Shown: piece by piece, positions 45,838-56,253 of the stretch
How positions within the stretch are numbered: the first letter of the stretch is position 1
Layout of the letters: each line of letters opens with the position of its first letter
NCBI GenBank assembly: GCA_016800925.1
Contig: JABCPU010000148.1
Location: forward strand, 62,001 to 126,000
Origin: Suillus spraguei
Taxonomy: Eukaryota > Basidiomycota > Agaricomycetes > Boletales > Suillaceae
DNA: 64,000 nucleotides
Direction of reading: 5' to 3'
Notes under the pieces: generated by a model
Told to the model about the DNA's origin: nothing
Databases searched by the model: none
What the model saw: the letters and a program-made list of their open reading frames with translations, nothing else
Program-made: the position numbers and the translations under genes

Positions 45838-47829
45838 ATGGGTTTCTTCTCGTCGCGCAGGACAGTAGACGAGTCCCAGTCGTACATCCATAACGACAGT
45901 TCCGTGTCTATGTCAATGGTCCAGGTCATCCGTTCCCGATTTGTGTGTATTCCTATCCGTTCTCTTGATGGGAAAGCACACTGACAATGATGGGGGCTGT
46001 GAACTCTGCAGTATGGAAAGTACAAAGGCAAGGCGCGCGAGACGCACCATCCTGCAATGATTAGGCACAGTGATCACAATCCCCACCGTCTCAGCGCTGG
46101 GCGCTCCCCTCTCGGTACTGAGCAATTCTTACCACCAGAACAAGATACTCCACGTACACATACAGACGTCATCACGTACGTCTTTCACCGACTGTCAATA
46201 ACACTGCTTGCTTATGTTCTCCTGCTTACAGTGCCACCCTTGCACAACGTCTCGATGAACTTGCTGCCGCAAATTCGCAGGGTTTACTCGAGTGAGTTCA
46301 TTTTAGCTCTTGATCCTGAGAATGTAACCTGTGTATTGTGGTAACGACCATTGCACCATATGGGTTGACGCAATGTTTCCTCACACTGAATTTGGTCTCC
46401 CATGTTCATGTCAAACCTCCCACCATGCTGATTCCGCTCATAGTGATGATGAATACCGTCTTCTACGGCAAAACATATTTGAACGGCTTGCTTCAGGTAG
46501 CTCAGTCCCGCAGGAAGCTCCCATCGTCCCCATTATCTCGCACCCACCAAACGGTGAGCCTTAGATTGTGTACATTTCGAATAGACTAATTTCCGACTTC
46601 GTTCTCTACGATTGACAGCCTACAACCTGGCTTCTGCCAAAAGTCCTTCACCATCTGTCCGCTCCAAATCATCGATCTCCTCTGCCATGAGCACACTCTT
46701 TAGGCGCTCTTCCCGAGTCTCAGCTCATGCGGCTCTCACCGCAACAGCAGATAACACGTCCATCTTCTCCGGCGGTGCATCCCGGCGGCCCATTCCTCCA
46801 CACATGCAAAGTGAAGTTTCTTTGACATCGGAGAACCTGTTGCATACGGGTGATGTGCAGTATTTAAGTGCGAATATGAGTACTAGCAGTATCGTTGTTG
46901 GTGGAAACGGAGGGAGAAGCAGCCCGTACCGGTCCCTCCGCCACCTTCAAACAGCACCAGTTACTCCACCGTCCTCCTTTCGTCTAAATAGCACCACCGG
47001 TTCGCCCTCCACACCCGTTACCTCAACATCAATAACCTCACGTACATCCGTGCATCCCCCATTGCACTCGCAAACTCCGTCTCTCTCAGCATCTACGAAT
47101 GCCGCTGATCCCGATAATATATCTTCATCAGAGCTAAAGCGCCAAATTGCGACGCTTGAGGCTGAGGGTCGGCGACTGCTTGATGCGTTTAACGGGCTTG
47201 AGATCACCGCACTGACTCGACATCATCCACCGCGAACGCCTTCTGTGCGCCGAGTCCGCGTCGGAACAGGAGGGAGCGATTATGGTAGTAGAGGCGGTGG
47301 TAGTGAATATGGAGGCAGTGGATACTTAAGTACTGGGAGAGGCACACCCTGCGAGGCTGATACTCAATCTATGTGCTCTGCGTCAGCAGCTTCCAGTGTT
47401 AGCCAACCGCGCTCCCAACCTCAGTCATACCGGAACCCCTCGTTACGTGCTCCGACATCAACATTATCTGCATCTGCAAGGAAGCGTAGCATGTCATCTA
47501 TATCGTCTCGTGCACGTGTCCCCACAAACGGCTCGATGCACACTTCGCACTCCCCGCCAGGACTTACCCCCAGCAAGCTGCGGGAACTAGGCAGTGTCTC
47601 CTCTGTTAACCTTGCACGGGAATCATCCATTCACCTCCCATCTACTGTGCACAACTCGCCGGTGCGTGAAGTACCTGAGGACGATGCCTCCATCTCGGCG
47701 CTTGAGAGCGAGTTGAGTGATATTCGACGCCGGAGAGGAGAGGTGACTGCACGATATCAAGCCCGGCTGGAGTATCTACGGGCACAACTGCGGGGGGCAG
47801 AACTGAGGGAGAAGTTGCTGAGGAAGTGA
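45838..47829 (+). CDS. Ser-rich protein with C-terminal coiled coil, function unknown
   Basis: Five exons (45838-45942, 46012-46175, 46232-46291, 46444-46553, 46619-47829) join in phase to 549 residues, which supports a real gene. I do not recognise a named family. The N-terminus MGFFSSRRTVDESQSY has Gly2, so myristoylation is possible though the context is not ideal. Short helical blocks are spread over exons 2-4 (ATLAQRLDELAAANSQGLL; DDEYRLLRQNIFERLA). The bulk is low-complexity Ser/Thr/Pro/Arg sequence with many possible phosphorylation sites, broken by one helical segment (SELKRQIATLEAEGRRLLDA). The last 45 residues are a strong coiled coil (SALESELSDIRRRRGEV; LEYLRAQLRGAELREKLL). This layout suggests a scaffold or cytoskeleton-linked protein; that is inference only. 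Confidence 0.8.
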
Positions 47830-48033
47830 GAATAGGGGCCCATTGGGTTGGCGCGTTTGAGGTGGCTCAGTCATTTGTAGTTGGATCATTATATACCTCC
47901 ATTCGACACTACTGTTCTTCGGATCATACTGGCAGTTTTTTCCTCGCATTCAGGGATTTAACTTGATCGCTTAACCCCTCTAAAGGGGGTCTCGATCAAT
48001 TCTACTGCAAAGATCTTGCACCGACTACTTCCA

Positions 48034-48775
48034 ATGCCTAAGACGATGTTTTCATTGTTTCGGTCGACGCCTGTACCACATTTGCCAGCCAGCGTCCGTT
48101 TCCGCTCACAACTCGCACCTCGTCAAGTTCAACATGTCAAACGACACAAAGGTCGCGTGCCGATACCCATAGGCGGGTCAACCAAAGGCACTACACTTGC
48201 TTACGGGTGAATGGGGAATCCGCATCAAGGGCATGGGCGTCCGCTTCAGCGCAAAACAACTTTTCTACGGCTGAGGAAGTCATAAAGCGCAAAATAAAGG
48301 TCGTCAAAGGCGCAAAAGTCTATCTCAGAGTTTTTCCAGATATTCCAGTTTGCATCAAGGTCTGTTATACGTGTGCTTGTTCTCTGCATGGACTCCTGAA
48401 TATATCTTCAAGGGGAACGAAACTCGTATGGGTAAAGGAAAAGGAACGTTTGAGTTTTGGGCTACCCGGTATGTTCACCTTAGTGCTTTGTGTTTCGTGA
48501 GGCTCATTTGCGCAGCGTCCCCACCGGTCGCGTCATATTTGAGATTGGAGGACCCCAATTAGAGAAGAGTTGGCGCGCGAAGGCAGGGACTTCTATTCAT
48601 CTTCATTCTATTTAAACTAATTCCTTCACAGCTTTACGCCCAGCAGCAGACAAGCTCCCGACGATAATGGAATTTATCACGCGTTCGACGCCCTCCTAGA
48701 CTGGGAAATTTGGTTCTACAACCAGAACCTTCTGTTGACCAGCTTTCATCCCCTACACAGACAATTGACACCTAG
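48034..48775 (+). CDS. MRPL16: Mitochondrial ribosomal protein L16 (uL16m), interrupted by several indels
   Basis: Start ATG 48034 (or 48046) with a basic presequence (MFSLFRSTPVPHLPASVRFR). The uL16 core is clear but spread over frames: STKGTTLAYG, then EWGIRIKGMGVRFSAKQL, then STAEEVIKRKIKVVKGAKVY, then after an intron RMGKGKGTFEFWATR and, across another intron, VPTGRVIFEIGG. Frame changes fall at the G run 48205-48207 (one too many), the T run 48261-48264 (one too many) and the C run 48553-48556 (one too few). A fourth at the C run 48691-48693 would extend the tail to the TAG at 48773-48775; otherwise it stops at 48699. The last intron would need a GC donor (GCAGGG near 48585). The product belongs in the large subunit of the mitoribosome and is essential for respiration. 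I favour sequence error over a true pseudogene. Confidence 0.75.
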
Positions 48776-49001
48776 TAGCGCTGTTTCGTCCACTTTACAA
48801 TGCATTTATATCTGGAGTACAAGGATCTGTACGGAGTCCTTTGTGGGTCCAGATCACAGGACGTTTAAGGCAGGCGTATAGCATCAGAAGTAAGCGGTAC
48901 GTATATAATTGGACACCCGCCGTGTAGCGAGTTTGACGGACTGTGTTCGCAAAGAACAGCAGCGAGAATAGTTATAAACGGAAGAAAAACACAAGCACAG
49001 A

Positions 49002-51417
49002 TTACTCCGATATGCTCATTAAACTTGCAACAAATGTCAAAATCTGCAGCGACAATCAACACGATGACGAAGACCAGCCATGGAATAGAAAGCGACGCAA
49101 CAAGCCGTGGACGAACGTCCACTATGTCCTCAGGCACCAAGAAAATCAGCGCGTTCATCTTTCTCGCAATAAAATGGCCAATTCGCTTGAGAAACAAAAG
49201 TCAACATCCAAGAAGCCTCAACGCTCACCAAAAAAACCTACCATTCTGCCGTCGATCATCATAAGATCCACTCTCACTGACATTAATCACAAGAGCGGGA
49301 TCCACGATCCCTGGTCTCATTGCATCCAGAAGATCGAGGAAGAACAACCCAGTGTGATAGCTGGATCTTTGAACGATCGGATGGGTCGAACGCCGGTTTT
49401 GCCTCTTTGTGCGGTTGCGTTTGCCCATTTGAGCATGTCTGTATCGCTGATGGGTTTACCGCTCTTGGAGAGCGTCATCAGTGTCTTTGTAATATTCAAC
49501 CTGCAATAATCGAATTGAGACGTGTAGTAGTGTGAAAATATTTGACTCTACCTCATTAGTTGCCAGACAAGACCAAGAACGAGTGTCTTTGAACCATCGA
49601 CGATATCGGCCCCCTGGATACCAACGAGGTGCATCCCATTCTGCTTCCCAAGCTCCACCGCATAGTTGTGTTCTCCACTTGCTTGAAACGGGAGAGAGTG
49701 CTTTGATTGGGAGTGACGCCAATATCTTCTTGCTCTTCTTCATCGAGCATTGTTGGGGGTGCAGCTTGTGCACCGCCTTTGGGCTTGGAAACACGGCGCC
49801 ATACTACAGAGCCAGGTGAAATCTTATCGAATGCTTGGAGGATGATGAGTCCATCGCGTAAGTTCTCGAATAAGTTGAACACTGCTGGCTCGACGCCGAG
49901 CGAGTTGAGCCATAGTGTGAATGCGCGTGCTTCACGTTCGCCCTCTGCGTCAAAGTCCTCGATAGCGCCATAATCTTTGGCTTCTTGTTCATCGAGGGGC
50001 TCAAGACCGGGCCAGGTGTTGAAGAGGTTTGCAACGAAGGCAAGGTTAAGACGGGATTGCCAGAGACGAGGGATGAAGGTGTCAGGTACTTGCGACAGCC
50101 GATGGCTTCGGCGTTTTGGAGGACCTGTTCTGCACGTTGTCTACGTCTTTAGTTTGAAGAGGTGCTAGGGAACATTGATCTGGTTTGAGCTGGTTTAAGA
50201 GGACGGTGTAGTTTTCTCCATCAGAGACATCACGGCTGAAGTTGTTGACTCTAAATCATGTGTGAGAAGAAATCAATAAGTATGGATGATGAACTTACCT
50301 CCGTTTCCATCCTGCGGCTTTCAAGTGATAGTTGAACCAACGAAGTAGAATTTGATCTGGCGTCAACCGTAGAAGATCGTCGATAGTTTCGCCGTCCTCG
50401 CACAGCCGATACAATTCAGGGTGAATCTTAATATCGACCTGTGCGAGTAAACCACGTCGGATGATCTGCCAAATAAGCCCTAGGATCAAATGCTCCCTCC
50501 CCTCTGCAATATCAGAAGAGCCAATATTGACAACGGAGCATCCGATACCCTTGGCAGATGCGATCACGATGTTGTTGTTCTCCGTCATCTGGAAAGCATT
50601 CAAGGGTTTACGCGCGTTTGGCTTGTTCAGCACACGCGTATCGATAGTGTCAGGGACAGAATCATTGATCAGTTTACAGAGGATGAGACCATCCTTGCAT
50701 TCGTCGAAGAGTTGCATGGTTGATGTAGGGATTGGGAAAAGGTTCCCAATGTCAGAGTCGTTTTCGATCACCTTCAACAAGTGAATAAGACAAAAGATGA
50801 TAGTTATAAGAGGAGCTTACTGTGTTGATGTGATTCGTGAATTCCGTCCGCTCATCTTCGTTGATCGTATGATGACATTAGCGTTTGAGCCTTGGACGGT
50901 AACCTTTCCTGCACGTGTTGGAAGAACGGAAGCCTTGGTTTGTGTGCGTAGCTTGACGTTGAGCTAGCGAAGGATAGCTGATGAGTGGTGTGCGAGATGA
51001 CATCATAGACAGTGCACGGACCTCTACCCAGTCTTCGAGTTCAACCTTGCCACTGGCATCGACAGAGACATGTTTAAGCGTCTCTCGAGCTTTGTCATAT
51101 GATTCTCCAGTATTCTGAAGTGCTTGAAGAACAGCGCTCTTGTCTATACGGCCTGGCGTGGTGGTACTGATCGCACTGCGGACGAGATTTATTACTCATG
51201 CAAATTCGAAAGGAGATCTCACGTACTTGAAGCGATTTACGAGGTCAAACATTTCATCTTTGGAGACTTCTGGATATTTCTTTTGAAGTCGAATGGCCTC
51301 CATTGGAGAAGATAAAGAGGATGATAGTGACGGTAATTGGTCAGAGTAAGTTGTGGAACGCGGTGCTGGGGGTCGCCACTTGGCTGCTGGGGATTGACTG
51401 CGTGTTACCATCACCAT
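49002..51417 (-). CDS. SAC6: Fimbrin (Sac6/plastin), interrupted by several indels
   Basis: From ATG 51417, a 40-residue extension precedes [20 protein letters not shown], the usual fimbrin N-terminus. An EF-hand-like part follows ([14 protein letters not shown]), then [16 protein letters not shown] and four calponin-homology domains in two actin-binding units: [57 protein letters not shown], then [63 protein letters not shown] and [19 protein letters not shown]. It ends [13 protein letters not shown]. Fimbrin cross-links actin filaments in endocytic patches. At least six single-base losses break the frame, near 50874, 50140, 50053-50055, 49676-49677, 49354 and 49171-49174; each restores a conserved motif if one base is added. 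Coding character outside them is excellent, so I read it as a working gene poorly sequenced. Confidence 0.85.
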
Positions 51418-52810
51418 CTTCAACTTCAGTTGCAGGTCGTTTCAAACAAACTTCACTCCTTGTTTTTGGCTTATAACCCACGCAGTACGCAGCACGCAGT
51501 TACGATCGATTGCTAATTACATGGAACTATGATTAGAAGGCACCATGCAACATTTGAGTCACTATTTTAACTGCGCATGACACAGCTTGAGGCAATTGCC
51601 CTTGACCTCATGTCAATGGGTATTGGGCACTGAGTCCCAGTGAAAACCGGTCCTTACTAGGTTCGTAGGTGTTGTGATGTGATTCACACCGTCGTATTTA
51701 CATAAAAGTACCTGGGCACCTTGAGGCCTTGAGGTCTGGGTTCAAAGGTTCAAAACTTCGATAATGATAACTTCCTCATGCAGACAAACGATATAGGTAT
51801 TATCTTGATGTTTGCAATGCATCGGCGCGTTTTATGTATGGATTATTTGTATCCAGACAGTTGAAGGAGTCCTTCGACTGTCTGGATACAAACACTTGCC
51901 TATGCCAGCTTCGCATTCAGCACCTCGGACACATTCGGGGCTGTCTCAGGAAAGCAATGACTTAACTTTTACAAGGCAGCTCACAGGAAACTGCCGACAG
52001 ATATAGGAAACTAGATGGACTGATTGTCGGGAGCACAAAATCCAATAGAAAAAAGTCTTGTCTTGTCTTGCAACCATGGTTGAATATCGTCTAGTAATAC
52101 ACCTCTGCCTAATGGTCTGCCTTTCAACTTGAGAGACTTTCAAGAGGAAGCGGAGTGGAGTGCCGTTGATAAGTAGTACTAAAAATTCAGCGCATATATC
52201 GTTCAACATAGCTCACTAAAATCATGGATAGGGGTCCGGGGACGTACAAACTGCAATACGGGATGAAATTTCTGAAAGTTGGTCGATCGACGCGTCAAGA
52301 CGGTGTCCAAGAACGAGAGTGAGGTACTTAGAGTTAGTGTAAGGACGTCGAGACTCGAGAGATACGCCTCTTGAAAATTACCTGTCAGTGCAACGTGAAA
52401 GTCTTGAGGCGCGGTTACGCATTCCCAGATACGCCCAAGCAAGCGCAGGCGAAAAGAAAAATCCATCATGAGAAAGGGCGAAGACACTCGAGCAAGATCT
52501 CCAAGTATCTAGGTCAATGGAAGACTGAAAAATGCAAAGACATGATAATATCAACGAGGTTTGTAATTATCTATTGGAAGCCAGCGTGATTATAAAGGTG
52601 CAAGAACCTGTGAGCTCAAAGGCCATCATACACTACATGATTTTGATTGACCAACGTTCGCCATCGGAGACGTTCTTTTCATAAGTTCGCAATTTACCTT
52701 GAATGCAAGTGTTTATGAAATTGAGATCGTGTGTAAGCACACATGTAGAATCACAGAAGAATCTAGCAACAAAACCCGGGTATATGCAAGAAAACCATCC
52801 ATCTAACACA
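51418..52810. other. Long intergenic stretch, no gene recognised
   Basis: About 1.39 kb between the fimbrin start and the AUR1 stop. It holds a strong hairpin (51846-51892) and short open frames on both strands (such as minus 52203-52487) with no family match. Splicing of the minus-strand frames at 52200-52560 gives nothing I know. A non-coding transcript is possible but not shown. Confidence 0.4.
51846..51892. repeat. Hairpin with 22-bp arms and 3-nt loop
   Basis: Arm 51846-51867 and arm 51871-51892 are inverted copies with a single T-C difference that still allows a G-U pair in RNA. The loop is AGT. The stem contains TGTATCCAGACAG. Confidence 0.85.
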
Positions 52811-54039
52811 CTACCTCCTGCTTTCAGGCGGAAACACGAAGCCAACACCAGCGATAGGGCTCCAACCCTCCTCCCCAGCTCTTTCGTCAGCCCTGATGAG
52901 ACTTGCGATACTAGCTGTATGCCTATGCCCTCTCCCCCTCCCCATTACAGGATTGGGCGATCGGTAGGCAATAGGCGTCTCTTCCTCATCGCTGACTGTC
53001 CAATCACTCGCAAACTCGTCAGCATCCACGCCGCCCCTCCTGGATTCCAGATCATATCTCTCGTACTTGTCTCCAGCAGTATTGACACTCCCATTGCGCA
53101 GCTCCTCAGGCACGAAAAAGTAGAAAGAGGCAGTGGCGAGACACGCACCACCCACGACGTCAATGAGATAATGATGGCTCAGGTACATGGTACTCCAATA
53201 AAGGACGGCCGCATATGCCCAAGCCCATTTCGCGTACTGGGGCCACAACGCGGTAATGAAGAGTGCTTCGAGAGTGGCCCATGCAGCATGCAAGCTGGGG
53301 AAGGCACCGAATACGAGGGGTGAGCTTGCAAAAGTGCGTTTGTAACCATCTCCGCCGAAGAGGTCGTCGATGCGGCCCAGGCCGCCTGCAGATCCGGGTG
53401 TGCCGTATGCTGCGGGTGTGAGGCCGTAGATGATTTCGTACCAGGGTGCTGCACAGGGAAGGACGATTTGCGCAAATACGCCTATGCAATTTTGATAGCC
53501 AAAGGCTTTGGCGAATACGCGGAGGGTAGGCGGGCGGAAGAGCCAGAGGAGGGCAGCAAGGACGAGCGGGAACGTGTAGTGGATAACGCCGTATGGGAGC
53601 CAGGCGATGATATCAAGGATGGGGTGTGTAAAGTGGGTGAGTATGTCGCTTATGTTTGCGCCGTAGAGGACGGATTCGAGCGTTGGGAGGAGTACGACGT
53701 GTACTGCGGGCGGTGGTCGGAGGGTAGGAATTGGTTTGAATAGAACATGAGGACCCATGAAAAGACGGGTGTTGCGGGTATGAAGAATTGGGAAGTGAAT
53801 GGGATGAATAGGGCGATTACATATAGGATGGGTATGGCTAGTTTGTAGGGGAATGGAGGAACTTGCATGAGAGTGAGCCAGAAGAGAGCAGACAGTATGT
53901 GTAAAATGTAAATCGAGTCTTTCAGGGTGAATTTGTATGCACGGAGTTTGGTCACTGTATCCGAAGGTGAAAAAGACTTGTCAAGTCTATTCACCCCAGC
54001 GACCAGCGCGTTCACTACAGTGCGCAAAGGTCGCAGCAT
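52811..54039 (-). CDS. AUR1: Inositol phosphorylceramide synthase catalytic subunit (one apparent frameshift)
   Basis: An intronless gene of about 410 codons from ATG 54039 (MLRPLRTVVNALVAGVNRLD). Membrane segments start at SIYILHILSALFWLTLMQV. The family signatures are VHVVLLPTLESVLYGANISD, THPILDIIAWLPYGVIHYT, AAPWYEIIYGLTPAAYGTPG, and the PAP2/lipid-phosphatase-type catalytic pair FPSLHAAWA and SHHYLIDVVGG with the conserved His and Asp. A cytoplasmic Ser/Arg-rich tail follows. AUR1 moves phosphoinositol from phosphatidylinositol to ceramide in the Golgi; it is absent from animals and is the target of aureobasidin A. The frame breaks at the G run 53709-53711 (plus strand), between FYSNQFLPSDHRP and VHVVLLP; one missing base explains it. 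The rest is intact. Confidence 0.9.
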
Positions 54040-54613
54040 GGTAAAAAGAAGAATCCCGTGGGAATAAAATCATTTCAAACTAGTGTTGTCGTAGTGCGTT
54101 CCTCATTAGGGCCTGAATAATTCATGGTCCATTTGTAACATGGGTGCTCTTGGGCCATACACATCATCACACTATTGGGGATATCAATATTTAAGAGCAC
54201 TTCGAATGTTGTGCAAAATACAAAGAAAGTACTTCAAACTTAGCTTGAGATTTGGTGTAGTCCTAATACATGTACAGTCAGTATTCTGCTGGTCAATGTT
54301 ACAAGAATGTTACAACTGGGATAGGTCGCATTACAACAGGCTCAAAAGAGAGAGTATGTGTTGTACAATATCTACAATCCTCAAATAAGAGGAAAGGCTC
54401 TAAGACAATGTGTTGTCGAAGAGCAAGGGTTCAGCCTAAGACTTAGTGGCGTTCTAAGTTAGCCGAGGCACGAGGCTAACGTAGAAGTTAGTCTACGCGC
54501 AAATAAGCGAAGTGGCGCAGAACTTCTTGCTTCTGCCCACTTCGCATTCATCCATCAGCGCTTCAGATTCAGTATAAGCGTCTAGTTCTAATTTTGCTTA
54601 CACCTTTTCTGAC
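54040..54613. other. 5' non-coding region of the DIRS-like element
   Basis: From about 54410 the sequence changes to runs of short GC/AT-mixed near-repeats (CTAAGACTTAG, GTTAGCCGAGGCACGAGGCTAAC, GTAGAAGTTAGTCTAC) that can fold. This is where a DIRS left terminal repeat would lie. I could not fix its boundary or match it to the right side. Confidence 0.4.
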
Positions 54614-56253
54614 ATGGCCAACGTTAATCCAAACGAAGCCATCAGACCGGACTATACTCTAGCTGAGTACCAGCATGAACGTCAACAGCTGATAAATGAA
54701 GGTTTAACCGAACAACAAGCCGTTGATCCCTAACAGCATTGTGGAACGTGAACAACGACGCAGAGAGACAGCGTTGGGCAGATAGACAAGACCGCTTGCG
54801 CGAAGCCCGTCAACAAGCAGAGGAAGACGAGCTCCAAAGGCAACAAGACCACAAAGACGAGGAAGAAGCGGCACGGCTAGAAGAGAGAAAGAAGAATAAG
54901 AACAAGTACACGCCAATCAAGCGCGGAAAAGTTCCTTCGGACCCTACTATCCTTCCAGCGCAGTATGCGATTCGAAGGCTCAAAGCAGGCGACTACTGCG
55001 AACTGCATTACTTCACTAACAAAGGTTTAGACGACGCCAGAGTTTCAATGTCCATCGCCGAACCAGATGCGTTGGTAATGTTACCTGCTGCGGATGGAAT
55101 CCACTCATGGGTCCCTGCAGCGGCGGTCAAAGACCCGAAAGCAGCGCCAGTAGTCAAGGACGAAAATCTTACCTGGGAAGAATTCAACGAGGCTGCACCA
55201 CGCATGATCCTCTCCATGAAGATGCATGACTGGCCGGACGATCGGGTAGACATGCATGTTCAATTTTGGACAGCGCTGCAATCTCATCGCTGGCGCCATG
55301 CGCCTGACGCCCTCAAACAGAGAGCTTTATTACTCTACCAATCCCAGCAACATCGCCGCTGGCACCTTACCATAGGTACCGTGCAGGGTTGGAGCTTAGA
55401 GGAAATTAATCAAGACTTACTGTTGGAAGCGAGAGAGGAACTATTTAACGAGAAGCGCGAGAAGGAGACAGCAATGGCAGTACAGGTCAGTCGTAACCCC
55501 TCCCACAAAACCTGTCTTCTCACCATTTCATACGCTTTCAATCGCACTACCTTTCTTTTGGGCTATCGCATCCCATCTCAAACGTTGTTGGCCAATCGCG
55601 CGCCAATAACGCTATTTACAAACGCAGGGTTATCACAACCTCACAACCAACGACACATCACGCTGTCGGTTGGAACTGTCTTAAACGACAAATGTTCATC
55701 ACGAACAACGGTTATCACAACCAAACCCCCCCCCCCCCCGGGTCACACCCACCCACAACCAAAACCACATACCACATGTGACCACATCGCTCGCTATCAC
55801 AGCAAGCAGCGGCGGCATTCATCGCCAGCAACCTAGAGTCTCTACGACCATCACAAATGGCGTCAACGCGCCAAGTCTCTAGCGGACAAAAAGCCCTCTC
55901 CCACCTGTAGAAGAAGTATCAAACTTTAACAAGAAGGTACGCACTATTCGAGCACCTCCCGCATCTGGTCCCCTCCCATGCTGCGCAGTGTGCCTCGGAC
56001 GTAACCCGCATAAAACCATCGAATGCACGGCCTCCCACACATGGGATAAGCAACACGAGACCTTTGCGGAGCGCATCCACAAAGGTCTGTGGACGAAGGA
56101 CGGAAAACAACTCTGCACCGCCTGGCAGCGCGAAGAAGGATGCACCGTGCCTAGGCACGACGCCAAGCACGTGTGTTCAGGGTGCGGAGCTGCCACTCAT
56201 GGCGCCCAGAGATGTGCTCGAGCACAGAAAGCTGAATCCGCTAACGCCGTATA
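54614..56253 (+). pseudogene. DIRS gag-like ORF (frame broken)
   Basis: ATG 54614 opens MANVNPNEAIRPDYTLAEYQ and stops after AVDP; the same protein continues in the next frame (ALWNVNNDAERQRWADRQDR), one base short in a C run at 54728-54730. A charged coiled coil, then WHLTIGTVQGWSLEEINQDL. A low-complexity stretch with a run of 14 C at 55726-55739 follows. The C-terminal part carries Cys/His clusters: CLGRNPHKTIEC, QLCTAWQREEGC and HVCSGCGAATHGAQRC, which look like zinc-binding units for RNA packaging. Some of the middle (55490-55960) may be an intron. Confidence 0.65.
55726..55739. repeat. Homopolymer C14
   Basis: Fourteen C in a row inside the gag region. Such runs are hard to sequence exactly, so the local frame is unreliable. 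Confidence 0.9.

Noticed and set aside
49707..49973. Plus-strand frames over the fimbrin gene
   Set aside because: Antisense shadows; the minus strand carries conserved fimbrin motifs.
52203..52487. Minus-strand frame between fimbrin and AUR1
   Set aside because: No family resemblance; attempts to splice it to neighbouring frames gave nothing recognisable.
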